Both the position numbers and the translations under genes were made by a program. DNA of 64,000 bases from Candidatus Brevundimonas colombiensis. GTDB lineage: Bacteria > Pseudomonadota > Alphaproteobacteria > Caulobacterales > Caulobacteraceae. Of the stretch, positions 39,786-49,376 are shown piece after piece (within the stretch, counting starts at the first letter, position 1; every line of letters starts with the position of its first letter). Under the pieces are notes generated by a model. That model searched no databases and was not told the DNA's origin. It worked only from the letters and a program-made list of their open reading frames with translations. The DNA is taken from positions 1,860,001-1,924,000 of the forward strand of contig CP119326.1 of NCBI GenBank assembly GCA_029202665.1, written 5' to 3'.

Positions 39786-41198
39786 ATGATCGCACGCCTT
39801 CGTCCCGTCCCCTTCGACCTCGGTCCTGTTCATTTCGTCGGCATAGGCGGCATCGGCATGAGCGGCATCGCCGAGATCATGCTGAAGATCGGCTATTCGG
39901 TTCAGGGATCGGACGCCAAGGCCAGCGCCAACACCGAACGGCTGGAGACGCTGGGCGCCAAGATCTTCATCGGCCATGACGCAGCGCATATCGGCGAAGG
40001 CGTATCGGCGGTGGTCCATTCGACGGCGGTCAAGGCCGACAATCCCGAGATGAAGGCCGCGCGGGCACGGCGCATTCCGGTCGTGCGCCGGGCGGAGATG
40101 CTGGCCGAGCTGATGCGGCTGCAATTCTCGATCGCGGTCGGCGGGACCCACGGCAAGACCACCACCACCTCGATGGTGGCGACCCTGCTGGACGCGGCGG
40201 GCCTGGACCCCACGGTGGTCAACGGCGGCATCATCAACGCCTATGGCACCAACGCCAAGGTCGGCGACGGCGACTGGATCGTGGTCGAGGCGGACGAGTC
40301 GGACGGCAGTTTCCTGCGCCTGAAGTCGACCGTGGCCATCGTGACCAACATCGACCCGGAACATCTGGACCACTACGGCGACTTCGACGCGGTGCGTAAG
40401 GCGTTCGTGGACTTCGTGGAGAACATTCCCTTCTACGGTTTCGCCGCTGTCTGCCTGGACCACCCCGAGGTGCAGAAGCTGGTCGCCTCCATCGATAACC
40501 GGCGGCTCGTGACCTATGGGACAAATCCGCAGGCCATGGTGCGGGCCGAAAATGTCGAGATGGGGCCAGACGGCTGTCGCTTCGACGTGGTGATTCAGAA
40601 CGGCGAGACGCACTCGATCGAAAACCTGCACCTGCCCATGGCCGGCTGGCACAATGTCTCCAACGCCCTGGCGGCCATCGCCGTGGCGCGCGAACTGGAC
40701 GTGTCGGACGAGGCGATCCGCACCGGCCTGGCCGGGTTCGGCGGGGTCAAGCGCCGCTTCACCACCACGGGCGTCGTGAACGGCGTACGCATCGTGGACG
40801 ACTATGGCCACCACCCCGTCGAGATCGCCGCGGTGCTGAAGGCCGCGCGTCAGGTTACGGAGGGGCGGGTGATCGCCGTGGTCCAGCCGCACCGCTATAC
40901 CCGGCTGCGCGACCTGATGGACGAGTTCTCCACCAGCTTCTCGGACGCCGACAGCGTGATCGTCGCCGATGTCTATCCGGCCGGCGAACAGCCGATCGAA
41001 GGCGTGGACAAACACGCCCTGGCCGACGGCGTGCGCCGCTATGGCCACCGCCAGGTCCAGGCGCTGGAGAACGCCGCCGTCCTGCCGCGCCTGATCAAAG
41101 ACGAGGCCCGGCCCGGCGACGTGGTCGTGCTGCTGGGCGCCGGCGACATCACCAGCTGGGCCTATGCCCTGCCGGCGCAGCTGGAGACGCTGGCGTGA
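39786..41198 (+). CDS. murC: UDP-N-acetylmuramate--L-alanine ligase MurC
   Basis: This 470-residue cytoplasmic ligase adds L-Ala to UDP-MurNAc, the first peptide step in peptidoglycan synthesis. It shows the Mur nucleotide-sugar N-domain HFVGIGGIGMSGIAEIML, the ATP loop GTHGKTTTTSMVATLL at about 119-134, EADESDGSFL, and the C-domain DDYGHHPVEIAA. It overlaps murB by four bases. In most relatives murG precedes it; here the upstream neighbour is katE on the other strand. Confidence 0.96.
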   Translation: MIARLRPVPFDLGPVHFVGIGGIGMSGIAEIMLKIGYSVQGSDAKASANTERLETLGAKIFIGHDAAHIGEGVSAVVHSTAVKADNPEMKAARARRIPVVRRAEMLAELMRLQFSIAVGGTHGKTTTTSMVATLLDAAGLDPTVVNGGIINAYGTNAKVGDGDWIVVEADESDGSFLRLKSTVAIVTNIDPEHLDHYGDFDAVRKAFVDFVENIPFYGFAAVCLDHPEVQKLVASIDNRRLVTYGTNPQAMVRAENVEMGPDGCRFDVVIQNGETHSIENLHLPMAGWHNVSNALAAIAVARELDVSDEAIRTGLAGFGGVKRRFTTTGVVNGVRIVDDYGHHPVEIAAVLKAARQVTEGRVIAVVQPHRYTRLRDLMDEFSTSFSDADSVIVADVYPAGEQPIEGVDKHALADGVRRYGHRQVQALENAAVLPRLIKDEARPGDVVVLLGAGDITSWAYALPAQLETLA

Positions 41199-42100
41199 TC
41201 GCTCTGCCCGAAGTGCGCGGCAAGCTGCTGCGAAACGAGGCCCTGGCCCCCTACACCTGGTTCCGGGTGGGCGGGGCGGCGGACGCCCTGTTCATTCCGG
41301 CGGACGCCGACGATCTGGCCGCCTTCCTTAAGGCCCTGGACCCCGCCGTGCCGGTCACGGTGCTGGGCGTAGGCTCAAACGTCATCGTGCGCGACGGCGG
41401 GGTCGAGGGGGTGGTGATCCGCCTGGCCGGGCGCGCCTGGGGGCAGGTCGCGACCGACGGCCTGACCATTACGGCGGGCGCCGGGGCGCTGGACGCCATG
41501 GTGGCGCGCGCGGCGGCCAAGGCGGGCATCGCGGGGCTGGAGTTCTATGCCGGCATTCCCGGCGCGGTCGGCGGCGCCCTGACCATGAACGCGGGCTGTT
41601 ACGGCGCGGAGACCCGTGACGTTCTGGTCTCGGCCTGGGGTCTGACGCGGGCGGGCGAGCGGGTGGATTATGCGCTGGCCGACTTCGGCTACACCTATCG
41701 CCATTCCCAGGCGCCAAGCGACATCATCTGGGTCGAGGCGACCTATCGCGGAACCCCCGATGCGCCCGAGGCCGTCGCCGCCCGCATCGCCGAGATCACC
41801 AGCCGCCGCGAGACGACCCAGCCGATCCGCGAGAAGACCGGTGGCTCCACCTTCAAGAACCCGCCCGGCCATTCGTCATGGAAGCTGGTGGATCAGGCCG
41901 GATGGCGCGGCAGGCTGCACGCCGAAACCGGCGGCGGCGCCATGTTCAGCGAACTGCACTCCAACTTCATGATCAATCCCGGCGAGGCCACGGCCGCCGA
42001 CATCGAGGGGCTGGGCGAAACCGTCCGCGCCGATGTCCTGGCCAAGACCGGCATCCAGCTGGACTGGGAGATCAAGCGGATCGGCCGCGCGCTGTCGTAA
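41195..42100 (+). CDS. murB: UDP-N-acetylenolpyruvoylglucosamine reductase MurB
   Basis: This 301-residue FAD enzyme reduces the enolpyruvyl group to make UDP-MurNAc. FAD-binding parts are TVLGVGSNVIVRDGG and IPGAVGGALTMNAGCYG. The catalytic Ser lies in KTGGSTFKNPPG, followed by AWKLVDQAG-like SWKLVDQAGWRG and HSNFMINPG. The start overlaps the murC stop (GTGATC region), which indicates coupling. Confidence 0.95.
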   Translation: MIALPEVRGKLLRNEALAPYTWFRVGGAADALFIPADADDLAAFLKALDPAVPVTVLGVGSNVIVRDGGVEGVVIRLAGRAWGQVATDGLTITAGAGALDAMVARAAAKAGIAGLEFYAGIPGAVGGALTMNAGCYGAETRDVLVSAWGLTRAGERVDYALADFGYTYRHSQAPSDIIWVEATYRGTPDAPEAVAARIAEITSRRETTQPIREKTGGSTFKNPPGHSSWKLVDQAGWRGRLHAETGGGAMFSELHSNFMINPGEATAADIEGLGETVRADVLAKTGIQLDWEIKRIGRALS

Positions 42101-42324
42101 ATCCCAGGTCGTGGGCGAAAACGGCGCTCGACCTGACCCGAGGCGTCGAGGCGGTGCGGGCCGTGCAGGGTTGCGGGCGAGGCGGCTGCGCCAAGCGTGG
42201 CGGTTGCGCGGGTGGAATCGAAGCGGGAAACACGCTGGTCTTCAACACTTCAATGACCTCAAGAGGGTTTGGTTGACGGGCTGTTAACGACCTGCGCGGC
42301 ATCCAGACGGTTCTGGAGCCGCCC
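42101..42324. promoter_or_regulatory. murB-ddl intergenic region with candidate promoter
   Basis: These 224 bases hold no supported gene. A TTGACGG at 42273-42279 matches the Caulobacter -35 consensus. A TTAAC (42284-42288) and a GANTC site (GAATC, 42215-42219) lie near. An inverted repeat ccaga/tctgg is close to the ddl start. A promoter for ddl-ftsQ-ftsA is likely here, but no convincing -10 was found. Confidence 0.35.
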
Positions 42325-43266
42325 ATGACCCGCCCCTTCTCCTCTCTTCACGTCGCCGTCCTGATGGGCGGTCTGTCCGCCGAGCGCGAGGTGTCGCTGT
42401 CGTCGGGGGAACAGTGCGCCCAGGCGTTGGAGCATCAGGGCGTGCGGGTCAGCCGCGTGGACGCCGGGCGCGACCTGGCCAATGTGCTGTCTGGCCTGAT
42501 CAAGCCCGATGTGGTGCTGAACTGTCTGCACGGCGCCTGGGGCGAGGACGGCTGCGTCCAGGGCGTGCTGGAGACGCTGAAGATTCCCTACACCCATTCC
42601 GGCGTGCTGGCCTCGGCCCTGGCGATGGACAAGGACAAGTCCAAGGCCGTGCTGCGGATGGCGGGGGTCAAGGTGCCGGGCGGCGGTCTGTATGATCGCC
42701 ACGAGGTCGCCAGTCGCCACGTCATCGACCCGCCCTATGTCGTCAAGCCGAACGCCGAAGGCTCGTCCGTCGGGGTCTTCCTGGTGCGCGAAGGGGCGAA
42801 CCGCCCGGTCGCCGAGGTGGGCGAGCCGGACTGGGCCTATGGCGACCAGGTGGTGGTCGAACCCTATATTCCGGGCAAGGAGCTGTGCGTCACCGTGATC
42901 GGCGAGGCCGGCGGCCCGCGCGCCCTGACCGTCACCGACATCACCCCGACCAAGGGCTTCTACGACTACGAGGCCAAATATGCGCCGGGCGGATCAGTCC
43001 ATGTCCTGCCGGCCGTCCTGCCGCCCCATGTGTTCGAAACGGCCCTTCGTCAGGCCGAGCTGGCCCATACGGCCATGGGCTGCCGCGGGGTGTCCCGGTC
43101 CGACTTCCGTTACGACGATGTTAAGGACGATCTGGTCCTGTTGGAGATCAATACTCAGCCCGGCATGACCCCGACCTCGCTCGCGCCCGAGCAGGCCGCC
43201 TATGCTGGAATGAGCTATGACGCTCTGGTTCGGTGGATGGTGGAGGACGCCTCATGCCCGCGGTAG
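42325..43266 (+). CDS. ddlB: D-alanine--D-alanine ligase
   Basis: This 313-residue ATP-grasp enzyme makes the D-Ala-D-Ala dipeptide of peptidoglycan. It shows VAVLMGGLSAEREVSLSSG, LHGAWGEDGCVQGVLETL, YVVKPNAEGSSVGV and LEINTQPGMTPTSLAPEQA, in the family order. It lies between murB and ftsQ as in other alphaproteobacterial division clusters. ftsQ begins 13 bases before its end. Confidence 0.95.
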   Translation: MTRPFSSLHVAVLMGGLSAEREVSLSSGEQCAQALEHQGVRVSRVDAGRDLANVLSGLIKPDVVLNCLHGAWGEDGCVQGVLETLKIPYTHSGVLASALAMDKDKSKAVLRMAGVKVPGGGLYDRHEVASRHVIDPPYVVKPNAEGSSVGVFLVREGANRPVAEVGEPDWAYGDQVVVEPYIPGKELCVTVIGEAGGPRALTVTDITPTKGFYDYEAKYAPGGSVHVLPAVLPPHVFETALRQAELAHTAMGCRGVSRSDFRYDDVKDDLVLLEINTQPGMTPTSLAPEQAAYAGMSYDALVRWMVEDASCPR

Positions 43267-44141
43267 TTCGCGGCGGTCGGCGGCAGGGTTCGGGCCCGGC
43301 GCCGGGACGCGGCGCCCAACCCAGGAACGGCGGGCGGTCGCGCGGCGGCGTCCAGAACGCCTCGGCCATTCCCGGAAAGATGGCGGCCATCGGCCGTGTC
43401 GACATTTCCCCCCGGACTGCGATCATCGCCCTGGGCGCCGGCGCGCTGTTGCTGGTCGGGGTGCTGGCGACGGGCGCGCGCGCTGAACGGATCGGCGCCT
43501 CGGTCTCGCATGGCGTCGACAATCTGACGGCCGGCATGGGGCTGACGCTGAAGCGGGTGCATATCACCGGCGCCTCGGCCGAGGCCGAACCGGCGATCCG
43601 TCAGGCGCTGGGCCTCTATTCCGGTCAGCCGATCACCAGTTTGAAGCTGGACGCCATTCGCGACCGCGTGCAGGGCGTGGGCTGGGTCAAGTCGGCGCGG
43701 GTCGTGCGTCTGCTGCCGGACACCCTGATCGTCGAGGTCAAGGAGCATGACCGTCTGGCCGTCTGGCAAGAGGCGGGACAGATCAAGGTCATCGACGCGC
43801 GGGGTCAGGTGATTACGGGCGCCGACGCGCGCCGCTATCCGACGCTGCCGCTGGTGGTGGGCAAGGGCGCAGACGTGGCGGCGGGCGAAATCCTGCCGCT
43901 TCTGGCTCAGCGTCCGCGCCTGATGAACAAGATCGACGCCCTGGTCCGCGTGGACGAACGGCGCTGGGATCTGCGGCTCAAGGACGGCAGCCTGATCCAG
44001 CTGCCCGCCACCGAACAGGAGGCGGCCCTGATCCGCCTCGATGCGCTGGATCAGCGCGAACGCCTGCTCGACCTGGGTTTCGCCCGCGTCGATCTCAGAA
44101 CCCCGGACGAGGTCGCCGTGCGACCCACCGGCGACGCTTAA
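43254..44141 (+). CDS. ftsQ: Cell division protein FtsQ
   Basis: This 295-residue divisome protein starts at ATG 43254, inside the end of ddl. A basic cytoplasmic N-terminus is followed by one transmembrane helix at about 53-70 (TAIIALGAGALLLVGVLA). The POTRA domain (LKRVHITGASAEAEPAIRQA) and the FtsQ beta domain (VKSARVVRLLPDTLIVEVKE) come next. It links early and late division proteins in the periplasm. Confidence 0.93.
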   Translation: MPAVVRGGRRQGSGPAPGRGAQPRNGGRSRGGVQNASAIPGKMAAIGRVDISPRTAIIALGAGALLLVGVLATGARAERIGASVSHGVDNLTAGMGLTLKRVHITGASAEAEPAIRQALGLYSGQPITSLKLDAIRDRVQGVGWVKSARVVRLLPDTLIVEVKEHDRLAVWQEAGQIKVIDARGQVITGADARRYPTLPLVVGKGADVAAGEILPLLAQRPRLMNKIDALVRVDERRWDLRLKDGSLIQLPATEQEAALIRLDALDQRERLLDLGFARVDLRTPDEVAVRPTGDA

Positions 44142-44154
44142 GGACCAGGACCAG

Positions 44155-45489
44155 ATGTCGGGAAAGCCGCGCGCAGCCAATGATCAGGGTCGGGGTCTGG
44201 ACCCCCGCGCCGGCCGCGCGCCCGTGATCGCCGCCCTGGACATCGGCCAGTCCAAGGTCTCGTGTTTCATCATGAAGCCTGACGGCGTGCGTCACGCCGA
44301 CCGCACCATCCGTGTCGCCGGCGCCAGCCACGTCCAGTCCAAGGGCGTGAAGGGCGGGGCCATCATCAATATGGACGAGGCCGCCCAGGCCATCGGCCAC
44401 GCCGTCGAACGCGCCGAACGCGCGGCCCAAAGCCCGGTCTCCGGCGTCGTCGTCACCACCGCCATCGGTCAGATGGCCAGCCACCGTGTCCAGGCCCGTG
44501 TGTCGCTGGGCGCCAATCCGGTGGGAGACGCCGATCTGGCGCGCGCCATCGGCATGGCCCTGGCCCAGATCCGCCTGCCCAACCGTCGCCCGATCCACGT
44601 CCTGCCCATCGGCTGGTCGGTCGACGGCGCGCGCGGCGTTCATGATCCACGCTCGATGCGCGGCGGCTCGCTGGGGCTGGACCTGCTGGTGGTGTCGATG
44701 GCCGAGAACGTCTTCACGACCCTGAGCCATTGCCTGGAGCTGGCGCATCTGGACCTGCAGGGCGTCGCCGCAGCGCCCGTCGTCTCCTCGCTGGCCGCGC
44801 TGGAAGAGGACGAGATGGACCTGGGCGCCGTCTGTATCGACATGGGCGGCGGATCGACCAGCGCCGCCGTCTGGGGCGGGCGTTCGCTGTTGCATATCGA
44901 AAGCCTGAACGTCGGCGGCGACCACGTCACTTCCGACATCGCGCGCGGCCTGTCGACGTCCAAGGTCGGGGCCGAGCGTCTGAAGACCCTGCACGGCTCG
45001 GCCATGGCCAGCGCCAACGAAGACCGTGAAATGCTGGAGGCTCCGCCGCGTGGCGAAGACGCCTCCGCCGGCCCCGTCATCGTACCGCGCGCCATGCTGA
45101 AGACCGTGATCGCCCCGCGCGTCGAGGAAACCCTGGAACTGCTCCGCGACCGGCTGAAAACCGCGGGCTTGGGCCTAGAGCCGGGCGCGGGCCTGGTCCT
45201 GACCGGCGGCGCCAGCCAACTGAACGGCGTGCGCGAACTGGCCGTCCGCGTCTTCGACCGTCCCGTCCGCCTGGGCAAGCCGCAACGCGCCCCCCACCTG
45301 GCCGACGCCGCCTCCGGCCCCGCCTTCTGCGCCACCGCCGGCGTTCTGCTCCGCGCCGCCTACGGCCCGCGTGAAGCCGTATCAGCAAGGAAGCTGATGG
45401 CCAGGCAGATCACAGCTGCGGATGCGCCACGTGTTCATCGCGGCAACGTTGTGGGCCGGGTGGCGGGATGGTTGCGGGATAATCTGTAG
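44155..45489 (+). CDS. ftsA: Cell division protein FtsA
   Basis: This 444-residue actin-like protein tethers FtsZ to the membrane. The start at ATG 44155 has an AAGGA site; the longer open frame upstream lies inside ftsQ. Actin-fold parts are APVIAALDIGQSKVSCF, the phosphate loop CIDMGGGSTSAAVWGG and VLTGGASQLNGV. The C-terminal amphipathic helix is GRVAGWLRDNL. In most bacteria ftsZ follows directly; here a TonB receptor gene intervenes. Confidence 0.95.
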   Translation: MSGKPRAANDQGRGLDPRAGRAPVIAALDIGQSKVSCFIMKPDGVRHADRTIRVAGASHVQSKGVKGGAIINMDEAAQAIGHAVERAERAAQSPVSGVVVTTAIGQMASHRVQARVSLGANPVGDADLARAIGMALAQIRLPNRRPIHVLPIGWSVDGARGVHDPRSMRGGSLGLDLLVVSMAENVFTTLSHCLELAHLDLQGVAAAPVVSSLAALEEDEMDLGAVCIDMGGGSTSAAVWGGRSLLHIESLNVGGDHVTSDIARGLSTSKVGAERLKTLHGSAMASANEDREMLEAPPRGEDASAGPVIVPRAMLKTVIAPRVEETLELLRDRLKTAGLGLEPGAGLVLTGGASQLNGVRELAVRVFDRPVRLGKPQRAPHLADAASGPAFCATAGVLLRAAYGPREAVSARKLMARQITAADAPRVHRGNVVGRVAGWLRDNL

Positions 45490-45722
45490 GACATCGGAGT
45501 GTGCGGGTTGAGCGTCCCCCTTTCAGCGCCTCCTCACTTCCTAACAGTTGCAATCCGCCTGCCGCCAAAATAACTGTGTCTTGGCTGTAACATAAATGAC
45601 TTGAGGCGGCCCGATTTGAGACACAATGGTTGCCTGAACGCCATAATTCGCTAGGGAAGGAGTCTAAGCCGTAGAGACGTTACGACTCGACCGGTTAAGT
45701 TTAAATTTAGTGGGGGCTATCC
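45490..45722. promoter_or_regulatory. Leader and promoter region of the TonB receptor gene
   Basis: These 233 bases are visibly AT-richer than the genes to the left. A Caulobacter-like pair TTGCCTG - 13 bases - GCTAGGGA near 45632-45660 is a weak promoter candidate. Paired gtgtct/agacac hexamers about 40 bases apart (around 45580-45625) may be chance. No gene is seen. Confidence 0.3.
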
Positions 45723-48700
45723 ATGATGAAGCTGAAGCGTAACTATTTATTTGGGACGACGATCCTGGCGGGGATTGTGGCCTTGTCGGCTCCAGCATCG
45801 GCTCAGACTCAAAATGCCGAACCTTCGAGCGCTACCCAAGTTGACGAGATCGTCGTCACGGGGTCACGTATACGTCGCGATCCGACCACCGCGCCAACTC
45901 CTCTAATTCAGGTGGCGCGAGAAGAGCTTTTGAGCGCGGGTCAGAATACAGTCATCGACTATCTGGCGCAGATTCCCGCGCTTTCGAACTCGCAGGTTCC
46001 GTCGGATAACACGGGATCTACCCTCAATGCTGGCGGCCTAGCGATCGCCAACCTGCGCGCCCTTGGAAACTCGCGGACCCTTACCCTGGTTGACGGTCGT
46101 CGTCATGTAGGCTCACAGCAAGGCACGCTGAGCGTGTCGGTCAATACGATTCCGCGTCTCCTGATCCAAAACATCGAGATCATTACGGGAGGCGCGTCCT
46201 CGATTTATGGCGCTGACGCCGTTGCAGGCGTTGTGAACTTCCAGCTTCGCAAGGATTTCGAAGGGCTCGAAATCGACTCCAGCTATGCAAGGATCACGGA
46301 AAAAGGCCGGAACGACCAGTATCGCATCTCGGCCTTGATCGGTCAGAATTTCTTCGACGACCGCCTAAATGTTTATGGCTTCGGCGAATATGAGCGTATC
46401 CCGCAGGTCGACAGCATGGACCTCAAGTGGATCGCTCGCGGCACGGCGCTGGTCGGCGTTGATGCGGACCCGATCACCGCATCTATTGGCCCTGCGATCG
46501 ACGGCGTTTACGATAACATGCTGTTCTCCGGTCTGTACCGCTTGGACCGCCCGCGGTGGGGTTCCACAACGTTGGCGAATGCGCAGCAACCCAGCCCGAC
46601 GACCAACCCCAACGTTCCTCAGGCCAACTGCACCGGCGTTACGGCAGCGGCGTGCTACAGCGTCGATCCGTCCAAGACATGGTGGTTTGACGGCACGACG
46701 GCGCGTTTGGCTAACTTCGGTCAGCGGATAGGCAACACGGGGTCGAATCGTCCATTGAACATCGGCGGAGATGGGGAGCCGATCGGCACATTCAGCCAGG
46801 ATGATCGTCTACCGCGAACGGACGCCTACCGCTTCCAGGTCGGTTCCAATTTCAAGGTGACCAATCAGATTTCTGCCTATGCAGAGGCAAAATACACGCG
46901 AGAGGATACGTATGCTGTCGGGCAGCCGACATTCTTTGACTTCTATCTGAGCGATTCGATCTATGGTGCCGGGGCTGCGCCCGTCACCTATCTGTCAGGT
47001 GGCGCGCCCAGCAACCAGAGCCACGGCCTGCGGGTGTCCGACAACGCATTCATACCTGCTACGTTGAAGGCGGCGATTGCGGCGAACACTGTGACAAACT
47101 ATGGTGCCCCTACCTTGAATGCTTCGGGCCAAGCGCTAGCCGCCACGGCCGCGCCGTGGGCACGCCACACAATGTTTGGTCCCAACCGCGATCAGACGAA
47201 CGAGCGCGAATTGCAGCGCTATGTCATTGGATTTAAGGGAGATCACGGCGATATTGGCTTCGTAAAGAACGTTTCGTGGGATCTCGGCTATACCTATGGT
47301 CGAATGGATAACCTGAACAACGAGCGCGGCGTCGATGTGCAGCGCTTGGTGTTCGCTGCAGATTCAGTAGTTGACACGCTTGGTCTCGTTAACGGCCGAG
47401 CCGGCGAGGTGGTCTGCCGGGTCAAGTTGCTGAATGCGCAAAACCCCGCTTTGACCAATGCACAGACGGGCGCTGGCGGAATTCGTGACTATTCCAACCG
47501 GGCAGGGCAAACAGCGGGTACTTACGGCGACGTCCGCGCGCGGGCAGAAGGCCGGGCGGCCATCAATGAGTGCGTGCCACTCAATATTTTCGGCAAAGGC
47601 AACCAAAGCGCTGACGCCCTCAACTACGTTGACGCGTCTGTGAACGTCCGCCAACGTAATGAACAGCAAGACGCCGTTGGCTCGCTCTCCGGTCAGTTCT
47701 GGGACTTCTGGGGGGCAGGGCCGATCGGTGTAGCCATCGGTGCCGAATGGCGTAAAGAATTTACGCAAGGGATCGGGCGCAGTGCGGACACCGGTGATCG
47801 CCAGTTATTCTTGAACACTGGCCCGGATTTCGCGCCCGCTTCCTATGAGAGCAAAGAGTTCTTCTCGGAAGTTTCGTTGCCGCTGTTCCGTGACAGCATC
47901 CTGGGTGAATACGCGGAGCTCAGCGGATCCTATCGTTATTCCGATTACACCAATGTTGGAAACGTCGACGTCTATGGGGTGAACTTGGTCTATCGCCCCG
48001 TTCGAGACATTTCGTTCAAGACCAGCTTTAACACGTCGGTACGTGTTCCAAACCTTGGTGAGCTTTATTCGCCTTACACCCAGACGTTTGCGAACAACTT
48101 TACCGATCCCTGCTCCACTTCATCGATCAACAATGCTTCCAACTCGGAGTATCGGACAAATCGCATAGCAAACTGCACGGCCTTGGCAGCGGCCAAGAAC
48201 CTGACGTACGATTTCGCAGGAGCGACCGAGACCAGGGATGATGATTACACTCCACTTTACACCAGCGGTATTCCTGGTGTGAACGGCGGTAACCCGTTCC
48301 TCCAGCCAGAAGAGTCGGAATCGTTCACCTTTTCGACGGTCTTCCAGCCTCGCTTCGCTCCTCGGTTGAGCGTAGTGTTGGACTATTACGAGATCGAAAT
48401 TTCGAACGTTATCGCTTCCGTAACTGCTCAAACTGCGGCGAACGTTTGTGTGAACGGGTCATCGCTGAACGCCGGAGCGTGCTCGACAATCTTCCGTGAG
48501 AACACCCCGGTCGCCAATCCGGGCAACAACATTGATCGTTCGGAAGCATTCAAGGTCGGATCGGGCGGTCCATTTGGTGGTTTCATTCAGGGTGCTATCA
48601 ACTACGCCAAACGAACAGCGCGTGGAGTCGATTTCACGGCTAATTACACAATCGACACGCGGGAAGCCTTTAGTTGGAATCTGGGCACCTTCACGAACTC

Positions 48701-49139
48701 GTTGCAGGGATCGTGGCTGATTGAGCAGAAGCAGTTCAACAACATCGCAAATCCGGATGACTTCACGGAATATGCGAGCACCCTGCAGACCGGTGGTTCG
48801 TACCCCCGCGTACGCTTTGCAAACACGCTCACATGGATGCCAAACGACGCTCTTGCCTTGACCTGGACGACGGACTTCCAAACTTCGCAGGATATTTATC
48901 AGTATCGTACTCAAATCTCGAACATTGATGACCGCCCGATCGAATATCTTCGCACCGGAAACTTCATCCGTAATGATTTCGGCGTGCGATACAACGTGAA
49001 TGATGAAGTGACGGTGCGTGCAAAGGTCACGAATATCTTTGCAGAAGAGCCGGCTCCGTGGTTGGGGAATACATTGTACTCAAACTTCGATCCATACGGA
49101 CGTCGCTTTAACGTGAGCCTGAACTACCGTCCCTGGTAA
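45723..49139 (+). CDS. Large TonB-dependent outer-membrane receptor
   Basis: This 1138-residue receptor imports an unknown substrate through the outer membrane using TonB energy. It has a signal peptide (residues 1-28, ending SAPASAQ), a TonB box DEIVVTGSRI at about 40-49, and a plug domain with LVDGRRHVGS and IYGADAVAGVVNFQLRKDF. A long barrel with many aromatic-ended strands follows, finishing FNVSLNYRPW with the C-terminal Trp. Loops contain paired Cys (NCTGVTAAAC). Codon use is clearly less GC-rich than in ftsA and ftsZ, suggesting later acquisition. The ligand cannot be read from sequence. Confidence 0.92.
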   Translation: MMKLKRNYLFGTTILAGIVALSAPASAQTQNAEPSSATQVDEIVVTGSRIRRDPTTAPTPLIQVAREELLSAGQNTVIDYLAQIPALSNSQVPSDNTGSTLNAGGLAIANLRALGNSRTLTLVDGRRHVGSQQGTLSVSVNTIPRLLIQNIEIITGGASSIYGADAVAGVVNFQLRKDFEGLEIDSSYARITEKGRNDQYRISALIGQNFFDDRLNVYGFGEYERIPQVDSMDLKWIARGTALVGVDADPITASIGPAIDGVYDNMLFSGLYRLDRPRWGSTTLANAQQPSPTTNPNVPQANCTGVTAAACYSVDPSKTWWFDGTTARLANFGQRIGNTGSNRPLNIGGDGEPIGTFSQDDRLPRTDAYRFQVGSNFKVTNQISAYAEAKYTREDTYAVGQPTFFDFYLSDSIYGAGAAPVTYLSGGAPSNQSHGLRVSDNAFIPATLKAAIAANTVTNYGAPTLNASGQALAATAAPWARHTMFGPNRDQTNERELQRYVIGFKGDHGDIGFVKNVSWDLGYTYGRMDNLNNERGVDVQRLVFAADSVVDTLGLVNGRAGEVVCRVKLLNAQNPALTNAQTGAGGIRDYSNRAGQTAGTYGDVRARAEGRAAINECVPLNIFGKGNQSADALNYVDASVNVRQRNEQQDAVGSLSGQFWDFWGAGPIGVAIGAEWRKEFTQGIGRSADTGDRQLFLNTGPDFAPASYESKEFFSEVSLPLFRDSILGEYAELSGSYRYSDYTNVGNVDVYGVNLVYRPVRDISFKTSFNTSVRVPNLGELYSPYTQTFANNFTDPCSTSSINNASNSEYRTNRIANCTALAAAKNLTYDFAGATETRDDDYTPLYTSGIPGVNGGNPFLQPEESESFTFSTVFQPRFAPRLSVVLDYYEIEISNVIASVTAQTAANVCVNGSSLNAGACSTIFRENTPVANPGNNIDRSEAFKVGSGGPFGGFIQGAINYAKRTARGVDFTANYTIDTREAFSWNLGTFTNSLQGSWLIEQKQFNNIANPDDFTEYASTLQTGGSYPRVRFANTLTWMPNDALALTWTTDFQTSQDIYQYRTQISNIDDRPIEYLRTGNFIRNDFGVRYNVNDEVTVRAKVTNIFAEEPAPWLGNTLYSNFDPYGRRFNVSLNYRPW

Positions 49140-49160
49140 GTCGGCTGGAAGACGATCAGG

Positions 49161-49195
49161 AAAGGGCGGTCCTCCGGGGCCGCCCTTTGTTTTTA
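49161..49195 (+). terminator. Rho-independent terminator of the TonB receptor gene
   Basis: A 9-bp stem aaagggcgg/ccgcccttt is followed at once by gttttta. It starts 21 bases after the receptor stop and isolates ftsZ from it. Confidence 0.85.
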
Positions 49196-49196
49196 T

Positions 49197-49376
49197 GTAC
49201 AAGGAAAACTGCGGCCAAGCTTTTGGATGGGGATGGCGTAACCGCCGACTCACATTATCGCTGTAACCTTCTCTTAACCTTCGTGGGCGCAATCCTTAAC
49301 GCGCTCATAACCAAAGCGATTCGGCGGGGCGGTCGGTTGGTTGGAAGGGGCGGGTCAGCAGGTCGGAAACACGAAA
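49197..49376 (+). promoter_or_regulatory. ftsZ promoter region with TTAAC sites and a GANTC site
   Basis: Two TTAAC half sites (about 49274 and 49296) and a CcrM site GATTC at 49318-49322 lie in the 180 bases before ftsZ. In Caulobacter, ftsZ is repressed by CtrA and needs GANTC methylation for full expression. The two TTAAC boxes are 17 bases apart, not the 7 of a full CtrA box, so they would be half sites. Confidence 0.5.

Noticed and set aside
37571..39979. 802-codon open frame opposite katE
   Set aside because: It is antisense to a clear catalase and crosses into the murC control region. Its composition is that of a mirrored coding strand.
45575..45625. Riboswitch or paired gtgtct/agacac structure before the TonB receptor
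   Set aside because: A six-base pairing 40 bases apart is within chance, and no known riboswitch core was recognised.
49274..49300. Full CtrA box (TTAA-N7-TTAA) before ftsZ
   Set aside because: The two TTAAC are 17 bases apart, so only half sites can be claimed.
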